Source: Salarchaeum japonicum_A (GTDB taxonomy: Archaea; Halobacteriota; Halobacteria; Halobacteriales; Halobacteriaceae). From it: a DNA stretch of 64,000 nucleotides. Both the position numbers and the translations under genes were made by a program. The notes under the pieces were generated by a model that saw nothing but the letters and a program-made list of their open reading frames with translations, was not told the origin of the DNA and made no database searches. Position 1 is the stretch's first letter, and the number at the start of each line of letters is the position of its first letter. The stretch spans positions 1-64,000 of the forward strand of contig NZ_JBNAMV010000003.1 in NCBI RefSeq assembly GCF_049705945.1. The letters are read 5' to 3'. Below, in pieces: positions 33,668 to 41,998 of this stretch.

Positions 33668-34219
33668 TTAGCTCGTGGCGCGGTCAGCCACGTCGGTCAT
33701 CTGCTCGCGGGCAGCTTCGACGTCGGAGTAGAGTTCCAGTGCGTGCTTGATGAGGCGGCGATCCTCCTCGTTCTCACGCCAGAACGCGATGACGTCGCGG
33801 CGGTCCCGGAGCTCCGCACTTGTGAGGTCGCCGTCGGCGAGCGACTGTTCGAGGTCTTCCCACGTCTCGACGTCGTAGGTCGCCTGCCACTCCTCGATCT
33901 CCTCGGTAATCGCGGCCAATTCACTCCGCAGCTCCTCGCGGGTGTTCTCCTCGATGAGCGTGCGGATCTCCTCGAAGAGCAGTCGCGTGTAGTCCGGCTG
34001 GTAGCGCGTCGTCTCGCCGGCCTCGACGCGACGCAATTGGCCCTGGTCGACGAGATCCTGAAGTTCCTCGTTGGTCGTACTCCAGGCAGCGTCGGCCTGC
34101 TCGCTGATCCAGTTGACCGACCGCGGTTCGCGAAGTGACTCGGCGACCGCTCGAATGCGTTCGCGGGCGCTCATCGACTCAGTCCACGATTGGACCTCAT
34201 CTCGCGAGGATTCGGTCAT
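33668..34219 (-). CDS. HTH protein, likely antitoxin (DUF7342-like), second pair
   Basis: A 183-residue protein beginning MTESSRDEVQSWTESMSARERIRAVAESLREPRSVNWISEQADAAWSTTNEELQDLVDQGQLRRVEAG, a winged-helix domain, followed by long coiled-coil helices rich in E/L. ATG 34219 is preferred over the longer frame (34423), which would overlap the neighbouring gene's promoter. TATA-like CATATATG lies near 34257-34264. Same architecture as the gene at 21171, with a TumE-like partner downstream. Confidence 0.7.
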   Translation of the reverse strand: MTESSRDEVQSWTESMSARERIRAVAESLREPRSVNWISEQADAAWSTTNEELQDLVDQGQLRRVEAGETTRYQPDYTRLLFEEIRTLIEENTREELRSELAAITEEIEEWQATYDVETWEDLEQSLADGDLTSAELRDRRDVIAFWRENEEDRRLIKHALELYSDVEAAREQMTDVADRATS

Positions 34220-34343
34220 GGTTGGCACCTCTTGGGACAGTGTTCGCGCCCTACTCCCATATATGTTTGTACCGTCTCGCATAATCAAGAGTGCCTTGCA
34301 GGCGAAGGCGTCCGGACGTTGAAATGCGATACCGACAGAAGGT

Positions 34344-35237
34344 ATGAGCCAACCGATGCATAACCGATATTCTGACTTTGCAAAACTACGGCCGACTGGC
34401 GAGGCGTCCCACATTCCGGACACGAGGCTGGACGACGGCTGTGAGGGTGCCCCCCGACGGCAACGCGTCGCGACGAACGCTGGTGGCTACCCTGATGCGC
34501 CGACGGCCACCGACGGCGAGTGCCGGTCCTGTGGGGCCTCAGTCCCAGACGGCCAGACGAAATGCCGGTTCTGCCTCTCTAACCATCTCGGAGGTGACGC
34601 CACTAGCACGAACGAGGCAGCGTCGACGACGTTCCTCGGCATCGTCCACCTGGTCGTCGAGTCGACCACGTTCTATGGCGCCGTCGCGAAGGGCGGCGCC
34701 GCGGCGAACCTCCTCTCTGCCAACGAGGCGGAGCCGGCCGTCGACGACTACACGCTCATCTACGATCTCGACGAGGCGCCGGCGCGCCAGCTGGCCGAGC
34801 AGTGGCCCTCACTCCCCGACGCGGTACAGGTGGCGTCAGAGGAGGGAGAGCGGCTTCTCAGTGCCGCCCGTGACCGGACTGGGTGGCACGGGCAGGAAGC
34901 GTCGGAGCGGCAGGAACAGGCCCCGACGCGGCTCTACGACCAGCGTGGGGACGGCATCCGCGGCGCGTCGCGTCTCGACGCGGTCCTCGACGACGCCGCC
35001 GACGCGGTGTGGCTGGTTCCAGCGATGGCGCTGACCGAATCCACTGGCGAGGCTGCGGCTGATCGCCAGGTGTCGTCGGTGCCGACGACGCAGGAACTCG
35101 ACTGTCAAACCTGTGAACGGGCGACCGGCCATCGGTTCAAGACCCACGAGTCGGTCCCGGATGAGGCGTGGACGGGGCAACCGATCTGGGAGTGTCGGGT
35201 GTGTGGCTCGGCTCGCTACGGACCCAGTCTCGAGTAG
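34344..35237 (+). CDS. double zinc-ribbon protein, intact paralogue
   Basis: A 297-residue protein. First ribbon CRSCGASVPDGQTKCRFC at about 58-75; then an alpha/beta core (FLGIVHLVVESTTFYGAVAKGGAAANLL...YTLIYDLDEAPARQLAEQWPSLP); last ribbon CQTCERATGH...CRVCGSARYG near the C-terminus. It has about 50% visible identity to the frameshifted gene at 32040. The two copies flank an inverted HTH/TumE pair, and each is followed by a 41-bp dyad, so a duplicated unit is likely. Function unknown; the pattern suggests nucleic-acid binding. Confidence 0.7.
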   Translation: MSQPMHNRYSDFAKLRPTGEASHIPDTRLDDGCEGAPRRQRVATNAGGYPDAPTATDGECRSCGASVPDGQTKCRFCLSNHLGGDATSTNEAASTTFLGIVHLVVESTTFYGAVAKGGAAANLLSANEAEPAVDDYTLIYDLDEAPARQLAEQWPSLPDAVQVASEEGERLLSAARDRTGWHGQEASERQEQAPTRLYDQRGDGIRGASRLDAVLDDAADAVWLVPAMALTESTGEAAADRQVSSVPTTQELDCQTCERATGHRFKTHESVPDEAWTGQPIWECRVCGSARYGPSLE

Positions 35238-35256
35238 CGCCAGTGCTGGGCGTCGA

Positions 35257-35297
35257 TTAACCAACACCCTGCGAGTAGCGTCGAGGTTCGTTGGTTA
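35257..35297. repeat. dyad element, copy 4 (degenerate)
   Basis: Left arm TTAACCAACA (35257-35266) is perfect; the right arm is TTCGTTGGTTAC with GTTGGTTA at 35290-35297, one base further out than in the other copies. It is 20 bases after the zinc-ribbon stop, the same place as copy 3. Confidence 0.65.
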
Positions 35298-35348
35298 CGT
35301 CCGCGAGCTCCTGCAAGCCCGACGCCAACCTCGATGGGGCGTCTTTCC

Positions 35349-35370
35349 GCGCCGGCGAGCGGTGAGGCGC
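35349..35370 (+). promoter_or_regulatory. GGGTG-loop hairpin D
   Basis: After TCTTTCC: stem GCGCC (35349-35353) / GGCGC (35366-35370), loop GGCGAGCGGTGA. It ends 5 bases before ATG 35376 and 35 before the in-frame ATG 35406; the latter spacing is closer to other copies. Confidence 0.5.
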
Positions 35371-35375
35371 TTCCG

Positions 35376-35564
35376 ATGGAGCAAGAGTTCAAACAGGGCT
35401 ACCGGATGCATCGTATACTCAGCAATCTCAACCGACTCGACATCGACCGATTGGACGACGCGGATCGAGAGCGAGTCGAGACCGCGAGAGACCTCCTGGA
35501 AGAGGTGAGTCTTTTCACGCGGCCGGGCGACGGAGCCGGGTCGGACGTCCACGCAGACTCCTAA
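35376..35564 (+). CDS. 62-residue helical protein, unknown
   Basis: MEQEFKQGYRMHRILSNLNRLDIDRLDDADRERVETARDLLEEVS... is mostly helical and charged. Start uncertain: ATG 35334, 35376 or 35406 are in frame. The hairpin at 35349-35370 argues against 35334, and spacing in other copies slightly favours 35406. No family. Confidence 0.5.
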   Translation: MEQEFKQGYRMHRILSNLNRLDIDRLDDADRERVETARDLLEEVSLFTRPGDGAGSDVHADS

Positions 35565-35614
35565 CTGGCGTCGCCGGCCACGCCTCGGGAGGCACCTCTC
35601 GCGTCGGTTTATCG

Positions 35615-35633
35615 CCCCGATAGGGGTGCGGGG
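35615..35633 (+). promoter_or_regulatory. GGGTG-loop hairpin E
   Basis: After TTTATCG: stem CCCCG (35615-35619) / CGGGG (35629-35633), loop ATAGGGGTG. It ends 21 bases before ATG 35655. Confidence 0.65.
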
Positions 35634-35654
35634 GCGACCCCGTGAACTCCAGAC

Positions 35655-36035
35655 ATGGCTACACTGCAAGCTGCGACGACGTCGACCGACGCGATCGTAT
35701 CGGATCCACAGGCAGTCCGCGAGCTCTGTGAGAGCTACTGCTTCGGGACGCTCGACTGGGAGGTGACCGACGAGGGCGAACTCACCATCTGGGGGTACGA
35801 CGACTTCGAGGTGTACGAGGCGCGGGAGAACGGCCTGCCGGACTACGAGGGCGGGATCGTGACTCACGAATTCCTGCAAGAACTCGCCGACCACCTCGAA
35901 GCTGACGAGGAGTTCGATATCCAGACGGCGGGGTTCACCAAGTGCCGCTTCCCAGTCCTGGCGAAGCGGTACGTCGTTCGCGACGGCGAAGTCCTCCACG
36001 CGGACCTCAGTTCCCCCGACCCGATCGACGAGTAG
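35655..36035 (+). CDS. 126-residue acidic protein, unknown
   Basis: MATLQAATTSTDAIVSDPQAVRELCESYCFGTLDWEVTDEGELTIWGYDDFEVYEARE... is an acidic alpha/beta protein with two strands (LTIWGYDDFEV and a C-terminal KCRFPVLAKRYVVRDGEVLHADL). No catalytic motif. I have seen similar sequences only as haloarchaeal plasmid hypotheticals. GGGTG-loop hairpin E lies 21 bases upstream. Confidence 0.65.
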   Translation: MATLQAATTSTDAIVSDPQAVRELCESYCFGTLDWEVTDEGELTIWGYDDFEVYEARENGLPDYEGGIVTHEFLQELADHLEADEEFDIQTAGFTKCRFPVLAKRYVVRDGEVLHADLSSPDPIDE

Positions 36036-36173
36036 CAGTAGTTTCCGATACTGTTTCTTTATTTAGAGTGAGAGCTGAAACAGCTGGTCAGTACAGAGCA
36101 TAGATGCATCAGAGCGGTCACTACAGGAACGTGAGCAAACGGAGTGAAAACGATTTCCGGCAGTTATATTGGA

Positions 36174-36941
36174 TTAATTAACATTTGCGGCGTCTTTCCA
36201 CTGGTTCATAATGTCGTTGCTAAGACGGCCAGAGTCGTACTGGAAGCGTTTCCCCGTTTGGACGCCTTCGGCGACCTCTTTTACGTCATCGGCATAATCC
36301 GGGTCCCAGCCTTTTTCAGCGACTAACCAGGCTCTGATTGCTTCAGGATCGAAGCTGATACCGTTGCTATGGAGGGTTTTGAAGATCTCGATACAGGTAG
36401 CACGATCTGACGAATGCGTGATCCCAGTCGAGGTGTTGACCAATGCATCGAGCGTGTCGACAGCTTCCTTGGCGACCGGATTATCGATTTCTGGTGCATC
36501 GCCACTCGCATCTGATTGGAGTGCTGACGCGCCCCAGGTATCGATCCAGAACTGGACGGTGTCCTTCGACCAAGGCACGACGAGCACATCGGTCACACCA
36601 TACATTCCGTCAATCTTGTCCAGCAGGTCTTTGTCTGGGTAGATAGCAAGGACAGGACCGCTTTGCCACCCCGATGGATCAATCCGTTTCGTCATCAGCT
36701 GGATCTCTGCTTCACCGACGCCGACCGGCTTCTTTTTATTCAACGCCTTTGCTGCCTGGTCACCGATCACAGTAGATACGACACCGTCCAGCTGCTTTTT
36801 CGTGTTTACTGCCAAGACAGCATCTCGTTTCTCTTCATGCTGCTCACCGAGCTGTTGCACCCACGCGAAGGCCAGTTCGACAGCCTCCTCATTTGGCCCC
36901 TCGTAATCGATGAACCAAGATGTTCTGTCGTTTTGACTCAT
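36174..36941 (-). CDS. 255-residue protein, unknown
   Basis: MSQNDRTSWFIDYEGPNEEAVELAFAWVQQLGEQ... has an N-terminal alpha/beta domain (about 1-130, with RDAVLAVNTKKQLDGV, GPVLAIYPDKDLLDKI and VTDVLVVPWS strands) and a C-terminal helical domain from ~160 (VDTLDALVNTSTGITHSSDRATCIEIFKTLHSNGISFDPEAIRAWLVAEKGWDPDYADDVKEVAEG). The C-terminal piece is the sort of helical domain that binds a partner; no family recognised. It is flanked by AT-richer DNA. Confidence 0.6.
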   Translation of the reverse strand: MSQNDRTSWFIDYEGPNEEAVELAFAWVQQLGEQHEEKRDAVLAVNTKKQLDGVVSTVIGDQAAKALNKKKPVGVGEAEIQLMTKRIDPSGWQSGPVLAIYPDKDLLDKIDGMYGVTDVLVVPWSKDTVQFWIDTWGASALQSDASGDAPEIDNPVAKEAVDTLDALVNTSTGITHSSDRATCIEIFKTLHSNGISFDPEAIRAWLVAEKGWDPDYADDVKEVAEGVQTGKRFQYDSGRLSNDIMNQWKDAANVN

Positions 36942-37047
36942 AATTCGGTACTTCTCAGCAACTCTTGAAAAATCAGGTGGGTATGTCTGATTGAGGCTGC
37001 TCTCCTACGACTTATAATACTGGTCTGTGAATACTTGCAGTGATAGG

Positions 37048-37887
37048 ATGTCGGTTGGGCAGTACGTGACTGAGCGGTTCATCGGGAAGCTCATCCTTGC
37101 CTGGCTTGCTGCCTCCATTCTCGCAGGGATCGGAACCGTCTATACACCTTTTTCGCTCGTGGAGATTGCTGGTGTGATCGGTATGTTAGGCACTCTGGGT
37201 ATTCTAGCGATCCAAGTCCACAACACGTCGAACAATAGAGTCGAGCCGGAGGACGCTGGCGAGTACGTGGACGGGACTGATCGGTCCGATACCAGTGACG
37301 ATGTGGTGAATGGGGATGGAGATGGGGCATCGACGGAGCATGACGTAGGTGCGACAGAGGGGTTATCGGCGACCGAGCGGCGGGTCCAGAATGAATTGAT
37401 CCGTGAGTCATATCGTAGGTTTACAGAGCAGCCGTTTACGTTCTGGCCGAGTCCACAAGGTGAACGGCTACGCAGCTATCTCAACGATGAATTCGAGGAC
37501 GTTGATGAGGACGTGATCGATAAGGTGTGGCGGTTCTCAAAGGATGATGGGTTCTTCAAGCGGCGGCCAGGGAAGCGGTCACTGACGATTACACCGACGA
37601 CGCTGTGGCGAGCAAAAGAGTTGGGTGAGGAACTCTTGTTGGATGACGCGGTTCAGGATGAAATCCTGGACGTGTTACTCCAGTCATACCGATCGGATCC
37701 TACCTATCCACGGGTTGATCGTGACGAGTTGATTTAGGCAGTGGGCCGGTCGTCAGACGTCGTGGATCATAACCTCTGGTTGCTCCGAGAGAAAGGATAC
37801 GTCGAGACACAAGCCTACATCAATTCGAGTGACGGCGGGTACAGTGAGGCGGAGATCACCAAGCTCGGGCGGCAGGTCAGTCAGTAA
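37048..37887 (+). pseudogene. membrane winged-helix protein with in-frame amber stop
   Basis: ATG 37048 follows TATA-like TTATAATA (37012-37019). Two transmembrane helices (about 13-55) lead to a long acidic linker and winged-helix sequence. At 37735-37737 a TAG interrupts the frame after VDRDELI, but the same frame continues AVGRSSDVVDHNLWLLREKGYVETQAYI...EAEITKLGRQVSQ to a TAA at 37885-37887, completing a typical winged helix. So the gene has a nonsense mutation (likely CAG or GAG to TAG). The shortened product (229 residues) would lack the last domain. Confidence 0.65.
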
Positions 37888-37893
37888 CCCACT

Positions 37894-38211
37894 TCAGTTG
37901 AATTGACGTTCAAGGAACCGCTGAGCCGCAGTCTGAGACAAAACTTCCCACGATGGGAAATCCGTGTGCTCGTCGACATAGGTATCGAACTCATCCTCCG
38001 GGATGGCCTCGAAATCGTCCTCGTCCTCAACATCCCATTGACTTGCCTCAAGCAACGCTTCGAAAGAGTCGAATTCTGTGTACAGCTGCATGAACTCCTC
38101 TGTGAACAATTGCTCCAACGGGATCTCATTCTGCTCGTTCATCCGGAGCCCTGACTGCTCCTCTAACGCCTTCTCTATGTTCTTCTTGAACTCGCCGGCG
38201 TCAATATCCAT
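37894..38211 (-). CDS. 105-residue acidic protein, unknown
   Basis: MDIDAGEFKKNIEKALEEQSGLRMNEQNEIPLEQLFTEEFMQLYTEFDSFEALLEAS... is helical and acidic. ATG 38211 is chosen because TATA-like TTATTT lies ~27 bases upstream; a longer frame starts at 38250. Convergent with the broken membrane gene, six bases apart. No family. Confidence 0.55.
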   Translation of the reverse strand: MDIDAGEFKKNIEKALEEQSGLRMNEQNEIPLEQLFTEEFMQLYTEFDSFEALLEASQWDVEDEDDFEAIPEDEFDTYVDEHTDFPSWEVLSQTAAQRFLERQFN

Positions 38212-38337
38212 ACACGCATTTACACTGACTTCGTTCAAATAACTAAGCAATTCTACTTACCGATTTAGCCGCCCCGATTTCACTACTCATCCCGAATAAA
38301 GAAGCCTCGATAGCAACTACTGGTAGCGTTGTTCGTC

Positions 38338-38356
38338 CCCCGGGAGGGGTGCGGGG
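38338..38356 (+). promoter_or_regulatory. GGGTG-loop hairpin F
   Basis: After GTTCGTC: stem CCCCG (38338-38342) / CGGGG (38352-38356), loop GGAGGGGTG. It ends 37 bases before ATG 38394. Confidence 0.65.
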
Positions 38357-38393
38357 CGATCCAGTCGCGGTCGCCCCGTGAGGTGATTGCTCG

Positions 38394-39056
38394 ATGGGAC
38401 ACCGCGCACTCGTTGCGTACGAACGCACGGACGGACAGTACACGCTCCACTACAGCCATTGGGGCGCAGCGAACCTGAAGCTCAAGCACCGAATCTCGGC
38501 TGAGTCGCCGTTCGGTGGTGACGACACCGACTCCAAGTGGGCGAAACAGCTCCTCGCAGAGCTTGCCGATGGCCTCGAGGCAGATGCGGTCGACGGCTAC
38601 CTCGCCGACGAGAACCGACCGTCGACAGTCGTCGAGCCGAAGCCCCGCGCCACCGGGCTCACCCTCGACGAGATCGTCGCGGACCATCTCGACTACCTCC
38701 ACCACGAGGCGTTTTACGTGGTGTCGCCGACCTTCGAGGTGACCGCCTACCGGACGCTGTGGCTCGGCCTGCAGTACGATTCGGAGACAATCGACCACGG
38801 CGAGACGGTCGGGAACGGGGCGCTCGCGACGGTGCGCTGGTACGACGGCGAGCCGGTCGGCGACGGCCATCTGAAGGGGCTGTTCCGGGCACTGAAAGAC
38901 GTCGTCGGCGATATGGTCGACAAGGGTGTGTTTACCCAGTCGACGGCTCGCCAGTACCTCAAGCAGAAGCTCGGCAAGTGGGTCGGGAAGCGGCAGGAGT
39001 TGCGCATCCCGAGCGGTGAATCACCCTTCGAGAAGGCGAGCCTGAATCACTTCTAA
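38394..39056 (+). CDS. DUF6735-like protein
   Basis: A 220-residue protein starting MGHRALVAYERTDGQYTLHYSHWGAANLKLKHRIS, which I recall as the haloarchaeal DUF6735 family. An N-terminal strand-rich segment is followed by an alpha/beta part (LDEIVADHLDYLHHEAFYVVSPTFEVTAYRTLWLGLQY) and a basic helical C-terminus (YLKQKLGKWVGKRQELRIP). Role unknown; common on plasmids and in accessory regions. Preceded by GGGTG-loop hairpin F. Confidence 0.7.
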   Translation: MGHRALVAYERTDGQYTLHYSHWGAANLKLKHRISAESPFGGDDTDSKWAKQLLAELADGLEADAVDGYLADENRPSTVVEPKPRATGLTLDEIVADHLDYLHHEAFYVVSPTFEVTAYRTLWLGLQYDSETIDHGETVGNGALATVRWYDGEPVGDGHLKGLFRALKDVVGDMVDKGVFTQSTARQYLKQKLGKWVGKRQELRIPSGESPFEKASLNHF

Positions 39057-39252
39057 TTGGTTCTGTTGAAACCCTCAGCCGCTGATAGTATTCTGGGGGT
39101 GTGCTGAATACAGTCAGGATACTTCCCGTGGACTATTGCTACACTCAGCGGGAATCCGGAATCCCTCAGTTCGAGTAATTTCCACGGCTAGCTGTCGTGT
39201 TCCCTCGGCTTGATGCTATCCAGGAAGAGTGTTCGACCTTGGACGAGCGTGA
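39057..39252. other. gap holding a solo insertion-sequence end
   Basis: GGTTCTGTTGAAACCCTC starts at about 39059, and a near copy GGCTCCGTTGAAACCCTC is at about 47247, beside the IS cluster. Such sequences look like terminal repeats left by a lost insertion sequence. No gene is seen in this gap. Confidence 0.4.
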
Positions 39253-40017
39253 CTACGGTTGGACCTGATCCGTCGGCCGGATCAAGACTTCGTTGATGTC
39301 CACGTGCTCCGGCTGCGTCACGACGAACGTAATCGTCCGCGCGATATCGTCGGGTTGGAGCGCCTCCATCGATCCGACGTGTTCCTGTACTCCTGCCTTG
39401 ATCTCCTCGTCAGGGATGTGTTCGAGGAGTTCTGTACTGACCGCCCCCGGTTCGATTGTCGCCACACGGATTCCCTCTTCGGCGACGTCCAGACGGAGCG
39501 AGTCACCGAACATCTTCACGCCTGCTTTTGCCGCATTGTAGTGAGAACTGTTCGCTTGCAGGAACCGTCCGACAACCGACGAGAGGTTGACCACGTGGCC
39601 GCTCCCTTGTTCCAGCATCGTGGGGATGACGGCGTGTGTGAGCGTGATGAGGCCAGTGAGGTTGACGTCGATGGTCGTTTGGAGTGTCTCCCTGTCCGCA
39701 GTCCCGATGTGTGCGAGCGGCATGAGCCCCGCATTGTTCACGAGGATGTCGATGCGACCGAATTCGTCGGTCGTCCGCTCGACTAAGTTGTCGATGTCCT
39801 CGTCATCGGTGATGTCGGTCGGCACAGCAAGCGCGTCGCCATGTTCGTCTTCGATCTGGGCCGCGAGCTCGTCGATTTCGTCCTTCCGCCGAGCAGCGAG
39901 GACGACACTCGAACCCCGCGACGCGAGGGACTTGGCCGTTGCTTCGCCGATTCCCGAGGATGCGCCGGTAACTATTGCGACCTGCCCGTCTAGCTCGGAG
40001 CCAAACTCTGCTGTCAT
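39253..40017 (-). CDS. short-chain dehydrogenase/reductase
   Basis: A 254-residue classical SDR. The NAD(P) site is VTGASSGIGEATAKSLA (about 14-30), followed by NNAG (NNAGLMPL) and the catalytic SSVVGR...YNAAKAG with Ser, Tyr and Lys in place. It oxidises or reduces alcohols/carbonyls. ATG 40017 (MTAEFGSELDGQVAIVTG) is chosen over 40146. It is the last of four minus-strand genes starting with a bat-type regulator; a 21-base copy of that regulator's 3' end lies just upstream. Confidence 0.88.
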   Translation of the reverse strand: MTAEFGSELDGQVAIVTGASSGIGEATAKSLASRGSSVVLAARRKDEIDELAAQIEDEHGDALAVPTDITDDEDIDNLVERTTDEFGRIDILVNNAGLMPLAHIGTADRETLQTTIDVNLTGLITLTHAVIPTMLEQGSGHVVNLSSVVGRFLQANSSHYNAAKAGVKMFGDSLRLDVAEEGIRVATIEPGAVSTELLEHIPDEEIKAGVQEHVGSMEALQPDDIARTITFVVTQPEHVDINEVLIRPTDQVQP

Positions 40018-40054
40018 CAAGTGAACGGAGGGGACGCGGCGGGGTAGATTCGGT

Positions 40055-40075
40055 GCTATCTGGAAAGGGTGTTTA
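40055..40075. repeat. 21-bp direct repeat of regulator 3' end
   Basis: The 21 bases at 40055-40075 (starting GCTATCTGGAAAGGG) are identical to 41090-41110, where they encode the last residues (NTLSR) and stop of the bat-type regulator. The copy upstream of the SDR gene also reads NTLSR-stop on the minus strand, so it is probably a remnant of a second regulator gene. Confidence 0.55.
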
Positions 40076-40188
40076 TGTATCAGTCCGGGGGACTCGGCCC
40101 AGGCTCGCCGAGGCCACCAGGTACCCGACCTCCGAGTCTCCAACACAGAGCGCTACCGCCGCCACCGGTTCTTCGAGGGGGTCGATGA

Positions 40189-40572
40189 TCAGTCGCCAGT
40201 TCCGCGTGGGATGACCCTGACGGTGGCAGCGCGGGCTCGTTCACTGACCATCGGTTTGAGGTATTGACTATACTCGTACTTCTCGCGGTAGGCCTCGTCA
40301 ATGCGGTCGAGAATCGGTCCATCGACCTGCTCGAAAACGACCTCCTTCGTCATGCCGGCAGCTTCGATTCGGCCCGCGTTCTCACGGACTGCTGCTTGGT
40401 ACCAACTGGAGTCCTGGCCGTTGTAGGCACGCACGTAGAGGTCGTCCTCAACCCGGACGGACCAGATCCACGTCGGCGTGCCGTACGTCTCGCCGTCCTC
40501 CCGAACGGGAGCGATGTGGAAGTCGTCGGAGTCAGCGATTGCGTTCAGTTCGTCGTCTGTCCATGCAGACAT
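40189..40572 (-). CDS. DUF2255-family protein
   Basis: A 127-residue protein: MSAWTDDELNAIADSDDFHIAPVREDGETYGTPTWIWSVRVEDDLYVRAYNGQDSSWYQAAVRENAGRIEAAG. The W-(S/T)-x-D-E-L start and PTWIW...LYVRA.NG..S.WY signature is the DUF2255 pattern, a small beta-barrel probably related to flavin-dependent nitroreductase-like folds. ATG 40572 is used. It lies between the cupin and SDR genes. Confidence 0.78.
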   Translation of the reverse strand: MSAWTDDELNAIADSDDFHIAPVREDGETYGTPTWIWSVRVEDDLYVRAYNGQDSSWYQAAVRENAGRIEAAGMTKEVVFEQVDGPILDRIDEAYREKYEYSQYLKPMVSERARAATVRVIPRGTGD

Positions 40573-40634
40573 TGGTGTTGTTCCTCGGCATCGAGGGAAT
40601 ACTCGGATGGTGGTCCGACTGTCGAGGTGATGGA

Positions 40635-41042
40635 TTAGCTCTCCGAGTCTGTGGGGTACTCTTCGTCGGTGACGTGTTCCAGCCACCTGACGGCCTCCCC
40701 ATTTTGCTCCTCTTGGATGGCGATGTGGGTCATCGCCTTCTCTGGCGTCGCGCCATGCCAGTGTTTTTCGCCCGGCGGGAACCAGACCACGTCACCCGCG
40801 CGAATCTGCTCGATATCTCCGCCGTCTCGTTGCACGAGCCCACAGCCGCTCGTTACGACCAGCCGCTGGCCGAGGGGATGGGTGTGCCACGCCGTGCGAG
40901 CGCCTGGTTCGAACGTCACGCTGGCCGCCGCCGCGCGAGCCTCGTCCTGCGGATCAAATAGAGGGTCGATTCGGGCGTTCCCTGTGAAGTACTCGTCAGG
41001 GCCTTCGACTGAGGGTTGCGAACAGCCGCTGGTGATATCCAT
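40635..41042 (-). CDS. cupin-domain protein
   Basis: A 135-residue single cupin. Motif 1 is HTHPLGQRLVVTSGCG (metal-binding His, His) and motif 2 is GDVVWFPPGEKHWHGATP (Pro-Gly-x-x-His). Most such small cupins linked to SDR or carboxymuconolactone-decarboxylase genes handle small carbonyl or phenolic substrates. Part of the minus-strand cluster under the bat-type regulator. Confidence 0.85.
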   Translation of the reverse strand: MDITSGCSQPSVEGPDEYFTGNARIDPLFDPQDEARAAAASVTFEPGARTAWHTHPLGQRLVVTSGCGLVQRDGGDIEQIRAGDVVWFPPGEKHWHGATPEKAMTHIAIQEEQNGEAVRWLEHVTDEEYPTDSES

Positions 41043-41090
41043 GGATTGTACCCGCCCTTCAGTTGGGCGGGGTGTGACTTCGTTTCGGGG

Positions 41091-41768
41091 CTATCTGGAA
41101 AGGGTGTTTAATTCGCCTTGTATATCGAGCGAAGAGGTGAGGAGTTGGCGCTCGCCGCGTCGGAGGAGACTCGACAGCGAGGGCTGTGAGATGTCGAGTT
41201 CTTCGGCGAGTTCTTCGGCCGTCACCTGGCGTGGACTCTCGTAGTAGCCACGAGACACGGCGAGCTCTAGGGCCTCCCGTTGCCGGTCAGTGAGTCCATC
41301 TTCTCTGGAGTCGTTGGACGCGGATTGGTTCGACGTAATGGAGATGAGATCGACCGAGATTCCGTGGTTTTCGAACGTGGTGTGGAAGTCATGGAACGTC
41401 TCGTAGTCTTTGAACTCCTTCGTTTCGCGCCAGCCCTCGGACGTGATGATCGTTGATTTCATCTTCGCGCCATCGAAGCGTTCTGGGTCGAAGGCCGGGG
41501 CGATCGACTCATCCAATTCAACGGTGAGCTTAAAGACGGTTTTGTCACCCCGTTCTCCGAGCGGCTTTACTGAAACGACTTCGTCGAGCGCGGCGAGCTG
41601 GGCTTTGGAGAGCTCGTGTTCGGCGTCGATCTCCACGTGAAACACTCGCGCGTCAGGTTCGAGACAGAGTGCGTGAGAGCACACGAGTTCGTCTGGGGGG
41701 AGCGTCGCCGGGATGCTGACGAGCGGAAGGGCGGACGAACGGAGTCGAAATTCCGTCGTGATGGTCAT
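41091..41768 (-). CDS. bacterio-opsin-activator-type HTH regulator
   Basis: A 225-residue protein. The C-terminal HTH-10 domain (LTDRQREALELAVSRGYYESPRQVTAEELAEELDISQPSLSSLLRRGERQLL, about 165-218) is diagnostic of haloarchaeal bat-like regulators; the N-terminal ~150 residues are the sensor-like bacterio-opsin activator domain. It heads four co-directional genes (cupin, DUF2255, SDR) and is the obvious local regulator. Confidence 0.85.
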   Translation of the reverse strand: MTITTEFRLRSSALPLVSIPATLPPDELVCSHALCLEPDARVFHVEIDAEHELSKAQLAALDEVVSVKPLGERGDKTVFKLTVELDESIAPAFDPERFDGAKMKSTIITSEGWRETKEFKDYETFHDFHTTFENHGISVDLISITSNQSASNDSREDGLTDRQREALELAVSRGYYESPRQVTAEELAEELDISQPSLSSLLRRGERQLLTSSLDIQGELNTLSR

Positions 41769-41998
41769 GGAGTGATTCTACTCCTTTCTCACAGTTAAGC
41801 GTCCGGACGCCGTTGGTCGGCCAAACTCCAGTAACTGGGCAAACCTACCGAAGGGCTGTTTCGGCACTGACGGTTTGAAACAAACAATGCCTCGCCTGCC
41901 ACCTACACCCTCAACATTCAGCACGCGACACCTATCAGGTCCTGGGAGTTCAACAAAGCTCCTAATTAAATCTGTTTCGTGGAAGATGCTGTTTTTCA

